The notes under the pieces were generated by a model. It searched no databases. It was not told the DNA's origin and saw only the letters and a list, made by a program, of their open reading frames with translations. From Elysia marginata (lineage: Eukaryota > Mollusca > Gastropoda > Plakobranchidae), in NCBI GenBank assembly GCA_019649035.1, contig BMAT01000948.1, positions 7,768 to 32,044 of the forward strand: a stretch of 24,277 nucleotides of DNA. Direction: 5' to 3'. Below, piece by piece: positions 9,701-15,700 of this stretch. The position numbers and the translations under genes are program-made. Within the stretch, counting starts at the first letter, position 1. The number at the start of each line of letters is the position of its first letter.

Positions 9701-12700
9701 AGGCTTGTGATTTCTCCAGTCAGCTGGACCATGTTGAGTTGTGTGCCTCTGACACTCATTATATCGTGCTGCCTCTTTACCACACCTCAGGGGAGGTTGG
9801 ACTTTGCAATGTTATAAGCAAAGGTTTAGATAAATAAAGTTTCATTACTTTTCAATTGGGGTTGATTGTTTTTGAGTTTACATTAGATAGTTGTTTTTTT
9901 TAACATTTCCTTTGCTGTCTTTTGCATCATTGAAGTCAAGGTTCTACTTTGGAATACTGAGCTTTTACACATCAAAATTTTACCAAACAATAAAAATTAG
10001 GGTTTGGAAAGGGTAGGCTTTTGCAGACTAAATATCACTAAATGATTACTTTTTCATGTTTCACTCACATTTCTAACGAAATTTTTTTGCAGATTTTTGG
10101 TAAATTAATTTTTTTCTAATTTTTGTCAGCCTATGTAAATTCTTATTCTTACAATGTTTAAACTGGGGGTTTTCCTTGCTTTTCTTTTTTTTTTAACCTT
10201 TGCAATTGTCTTAGTCTCCATGTTGAAGGTCAGTTTCATTAAATAAAAATACATGTGTATTGAATAAATTTAACTTCAAAACAAACTAAATTTTCCATTT
10301 TATGATATTGCATTTTTCAAGTTTGCTATTTAGTACTTAGAAGATGAAAAAATTCATCACCTTCAAAAAAAAAAAAAAAAGCTTTTGTAGGACCAACTTT
10401 CATAGAAGCAACCCTTAAAACGTCAAGTGAAAAGAACAGTTTCTCTGTTTATTTCCACACCATTTTAAACATTTCTTATTCAATTTTTTTTTCCAAAATG
10501 TTAACTAACTTTAACTTGGTTATGTGAGACAAAGGGTCAGCTTTTTTAGACATGTTCTCAGCGTTTACACTTTTCTCTCACAGTGACACTGGTCAGGTAA
10601 GTGACCTAAAGAGAACCTTGCTTTGTAAAGTATAAATATTCCCTTGCAACTAGTTTCAATTCAATTTTTTTTGTATTGTTATTTCTTTTTAAATTATACT
10701 TAATGAACAAACAAAAAATGCAATTAGATCAAACGCCTTCCTATGCTTTTGCATGTTGGTGATATTGGTCTTGCGTCTTCATTTAAGCCTGGCTTATAAA
10801 GAACTTGAATGTGATTGAGATAAAAGTAATCCAGTCTTCTGAGACTTAAATCTTGCTATGAGCCAAGAATTTCACATTAGGTGCTTTTTTTCAAAATAAT
10901 TTTTATGTTTCATTGCTTCAAAATTATGTAGACGAATATTAATTTTATGACAAAGTCTGCATGGGTTTTCTGATATTGAGTTTGTGCTGTCAGTGAATTT
11001 TTATATAATGTTAGCGGCTTATTGAGCGCTGAAAGTTGTAAGTATTTGCCAACCCTATAAAATGAAGAAATGACATATTAAAAAATTTTTTTTTAATTTT
11101 TACTGTCTCGTTACATAAGCAAAAGTTCCTAAGAATAATAGAGTGTTGCTTTTGACTTTCAATTTTTAACAAGTTAAGTTATTCCTATGTGTTTGCTTGC
11201 ACTGTTATAACATTTCCTTTTTACTTCATTTTTTGCACCTTCCAATTTTTCTTAGTTGTAGTTTTCTTTGTAAACTTTCCAAAATCAAACTATGGCCTGG
11301 TCATTCTAAATGCTTTGGCACAACTGCATGTAGGCTCTGATTTAAGAAAGCTTATCTTTGCTTGAAGAACCTGCCTTGACAATCACAATGGTCTATTTTT
11401 TTAAATATTTAGTGTTATTCAATAATTTAAGAGTTCATGAAACCAACAGTAAACGAATTGAAAGTAAAATTTTGACATCCTAATTTTTTTTCTTCCCACC
11501 GTTTCATCGTTATGGTCTTCTCAAAAGATTAAATATTTAGGTTTATGAAATGTATGGAAAGAACCAAAATGATTTTTTTCAAATTGAAATTCATGCTTAC
11601 CATTCATTGTAGCACAAATGAAAGAGATAAAAAAAAAAAAGCAAAAAGAGAAAATTAGATTGCCCGTTGCTTAGATTTACTTTCACCATTGAGAAATTGG
11701 TTATATTCTTTATCATAATGTGTAAATGGAAACAAATCATCTGCTTCTTTTTCAAGGCTAAAAATCGAGATGATGTAGGACTGGACAAATTTAATGATGT
11801 AGCACTATGTGACTAAGCAAGTCCAATACTTTAAAAAAACTGATTTAGATACATCTGTTAGTTGTTGTTTTTTTTTTCTTCAAGTATAAGCAGATTGTGA
11901 GAAAGTTGCAGTTTCAAATTAGTATTGGAGACAGTCTTGGATTGCGAGAATAACTCTGACTGCCTGTCTTTAATCATAAAATTATGAGAAAAGCAATAAC
12001 GTGCACTTGCTGATAAAATAAAAAGGAAAAGAATCATATGCCTAGATAAGAAAAGCCGTAAATTTCGGAAAGTGTAATAATATGGTTTTGAATCCTGAAA
12101 AGCCATGGTTTTTAGTACAGGCATTCAAGAGNNNNNNNNNNNNNNNNNNNNNNNNNNNNNNNNNNNNNNNNNNNNNNNNTAGGTGGCAAAGGGGTTTAAA
12201 AGTGGCAGTGGACTAGGCCAGATATCTCAGATCATTCTGATACTAGTCCTGCAACGTCATCTTAAAAGTGATGGACAAATAAAAAAAAAATCAATGATGT
12301 ATGTTTTTTTAATTGTCTCTCAGATTTTTTTTACAGATTGTATATATATATACTTATCTTATGTCCATTTTTTAAAAAGCAGATAAGTAGGTACACTAAC
12401 TGGTTTTACAAAAACCCTTGATAAGTTGATGCCTCATACTTAAGGTCAAATGATCCTACTGTACCATTACTGTACTGATTCCGAGTGCTATTTGATAGGT
12501 TTGTTACAAAGTTATAGCACTGTTGTCTAAATCAAAACCTAAATTTTTATCAGATATGGATTAAATTATCTTCATAATACCTGGTAGCTTTGTGGGCTAC
12601 TCTAATGTTTTCTCTTTTTGCTTTGATTTTTTTATTCATGTTTAAGGGTAACCAATCACCATCATGTAATGCAATACCTTTGATAGTAGCAATAGTGAGA

Positions 12701-15700
12701 AATGTGATAGGCATCAGAGTCTTTTGAATCACCTAGAGCTGAATACTTCTAAAGCAGCAGCAAAAGTCATTAATTACTACAGGGTAGTTGCCTTATTCAG
12801 AAATTTTTTAATGTACTTTTTGACTTGCAAGCATTTGAATTTGTTTCAAACAAGCAAAACCAATGAATATTACTACTTAACATAACAAAAAACAATGAAG
12901 TCATATATTTGGTGTCCTATTTTATGTTTTTATTGCTCTTGCATAGTTATGATTTTCCCCAAATTTTAGTAATGTTTATGCAATATGTGCATCTTAAAGG
13001 AGCAACCATGGTATTGAGGCGGAAGTTCTCAGCACGTAACTTCATTGAGGACTGTCGCAAGTACAATGTAACAGTGATCCAGTACATTGGAGAACTGTTC
13101 AGATATCTCCTGGCCCAGCCTGCAGTATGTATTATTTTGTTACTCTTTGTTACATACACATCCAAGAATTGATGTAACTGGAGATAGAAAGTACAATTTA
13201 TAGAAAATTGGAAGGGGATTTATTACATGTAACATATGTTATATTGGTGTAAGACAGAGATTCAATATGCTGAGGTTGATGTAATCCAGCTATTATGGAA
13301 CTGATATAAGCTATTTAGCATAAATATTGATGAATAGAAGCTCTCTGCACTTTTCATCCATGATGATCAAGAAATTGGAATATAGATTTTGTGGAGATAG
13401 CAAATAATTTTTATGGGGGAAAAATCCCTGTAATTGGCAAGCTTTTTTGGAAAGCTTCTAGATAAATGGAGATGCTCTGAACGTTTATGCTAAGTTGATC
13501 ACAACATGGAAGTCATATAAAGAGAAAAGTATTTTTTCTGCTTTGAAAATGGTAGAACATGTACATCAATTGATACAAGACTGTTACTTCTAATTTCAGA
13601 ACCCAATATTAAACTAATTGCCCCCTGAAAACTTGAAAAAACAATATAAAGACCTGAAAAACACCATTGATTCCTGTTCACAGAGCCCCCTTGACTCCCA
13701 GCACAGTATCCGGGCTGCATTTGGCAATGGCTTGAGGAAAGACATCTGGTTAGATGTTATGAAACGCTTCAAGATTCCAAGAGTTGTTGAATTCTTTGGT
13801 GCTACAGAGGGCACAACCATGCTTGTTAATGTTTCTGGAAGACCTGGGGCAATCGGCAGGCTGTCACCACTCATTGTATGTTAACTTTCACTCTTTATTT
13901 GAAAAAAAAATAATTAAAGAACTGGTACACAACTCAAAATTTGACCCAATAGCTCATTTCAGTATGGAAATACTGTGTATGTGTATTGTAAAAATCTTTT
14001 TATTAGTCCCAACACTAAAATTCTTCTTTAAGATTATTTTCTTCCACATATGACCCCCATTTTTCGGAAATCAAACCTTCAGCAATGAACCCTCTGTCCC
14101 TTATTTCCTATCTGTACATTATGTCTAGAAAATTATTTAAATTTTTCTGCTCTCTATCTATCTTTTATCTTCAACCATAGGGGCTAAGCTGCAGTAGAAA
14201 AAGCCCAACATTCAATTTTGGGGAGTCAAAAATTTTTATAACTATAGTTTAAATTTTGTGTGATTCAATGTTAAATTTCTTTCCAGTCAAATTTGAATGA
14301 ATCATTAGTTTGAATGCTCAAGTGGAAAGTAATTTAGTTGTTACCAGTATGTTGTCAATTTCACTTCAAAATTTTCCCTATTTGTTTGCGTCAATTTGAA
14401 AACTCTTATCCATTTTGTTGTCTCTGTTTCTTTGTTAATACTATTATTGTTGTTGCTGTTGGTGCCATCATCATTTCCTGTCTCCTATATGAGCAGAATT
14501 TTGTTTCTCGATTGAAGGGGAAATTTGTTTTTCAACTTACAAAAATTTTTTAATTTTCTTTCTTTCTTAAAAAGTCTTTCTGCCAATTTGTTAAAGAAGT
14601 TTCTTATTATTCTCTTATTTGGTTGTTCCTCATATGCACCATTTTCCTCTTTTCCAAATGTCCAGAATGCTGTCGACCCTGAACCCAAGGCTTTGGTGAA
14701 GTTTGACTATCAGACGGCTGAACCAGTGAGAGACAAGAATGGCCATTGCATCAAAGTTGGAATAGGTAGACAAAATTGTTTTAAGAAACTATACCGTGGA
14801 GGCGACCATAGTTATATAAACTATAGTTTTTCCTTAGCCTGAGATAATTTACTTTCAAGCAAATAAAAATACTTATATATACACAATGAATTGTCAGTCT
14901 TAGGAAAATGTTTGATACTAATGGAATTTTTGTCATCCGGGTGTTGTTTTCAATTTAGGTAGAAACGGCTTTTAATGTGTTTACAAAACCAAATCTCATT
15001 TTTATGTTCTTTTTTTTATTGTGGAAAAATTAATTGACCTGCCCTTTTTGTAATAATGGTGGGTTTCAGAAATGACCCTTTGTCAGTAGGCTATAATTTA
15101 ATCGAGATTTTGTTTGCAAAAAACAAAGACTGTCCTTCTGTAAAAATTAATTTTTTAGGGATACTGAGATGCAGTTATTTATCACGGAAAAAAGAACTTT
15201 TAGGGTAATATTTTTACCCCCAATGTACGGATAGGGTTAATATTATCTATCGTAGTCGGGCAGTCTTCATTGTTATTGCTCATCTCTTTGATTTTTAAAT
15301 TTACAGGGGAACCAGGGCTTTTTATCTCTACTGTGCCTGAAATCATGAAGAAAGATGGAAACTTAAAGGTGTATCGCAGTTCAGATGAAGCCAATGAGAA
15401 GAAGCTGGTCAGAAACGCATTTGTCCCTGGTGACCTGTACTTCAATTACGGAGATGTGTTTGTTGTGGACAGTGATTACTTCCTTTATTTTCAAGACAGA
15501 ATTGGAGACACTTTCAGGTTAAAACAGATCCTAAAGTGTCAATTTCTGTTTATTCCCCTCAGCCCCTTCTACAAAATATTATGATAGATCATTTTATGTC
15601 TGTAAATTATTGATTATCTCCAAAACTAACTTTCAAGACTGAGCTTGTCATATTATTTGTGTTGACTACATCTAGCATGATTGATAAACATGCGTTACTC

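Larger units (their letters stand above)
4758..9823 (+). other. Tandem array of four alternative copies (A-D) of one SLC27A exon
   Basis: Four exons encode the same protein segment and sit in a row between constant exons 2 and 3. Each starts with two bases completing a glycine codon and ends with one base of the next glycine codon, so each can join the same flanking exons. Lengths are 159, 159, 159 and 156 nt. All four keep the pattern G-x-PK, then Q-x-KA, then D-x-x-Y, then LPLYH, with a final Gly. Pairwise by eye A/B share 28, C/D share 29 and B/C share 27 of 54 aligned positions, so the duplications are old. No copy has a stop or frameshift, and all have AG and GT borders. Mutually exclusive splicing is the natural reading, but transcript evidence is not available here. 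Confidence 0.9.

Noticed and set aside
4758..9823. Reading the four copies as exons of separate tandem transporter genes
   Set aside because: Only this one exon is repeated. No copies of the flanking exons occur between them, so they belong to one gene.
10408..10430. AGCAACCCTTAAAACG, resembling the start of the variant exons (GCAACCCTAAG), as a possible fifth exon copy
   Set aside because: There is no pyrimidine tract, no following open segment with Q-x-KA or LPLYH, and no donor at the expected distance. The similarity is short and probably chance.
13618..13683. Open stretch ([15 protein letters not shown]...) upstream of exon 4 as coding sequence
   Set aside because: It follows an in-frame stop, lacks an acceptor at its start and would insert 22 residues not present in the family at this position.
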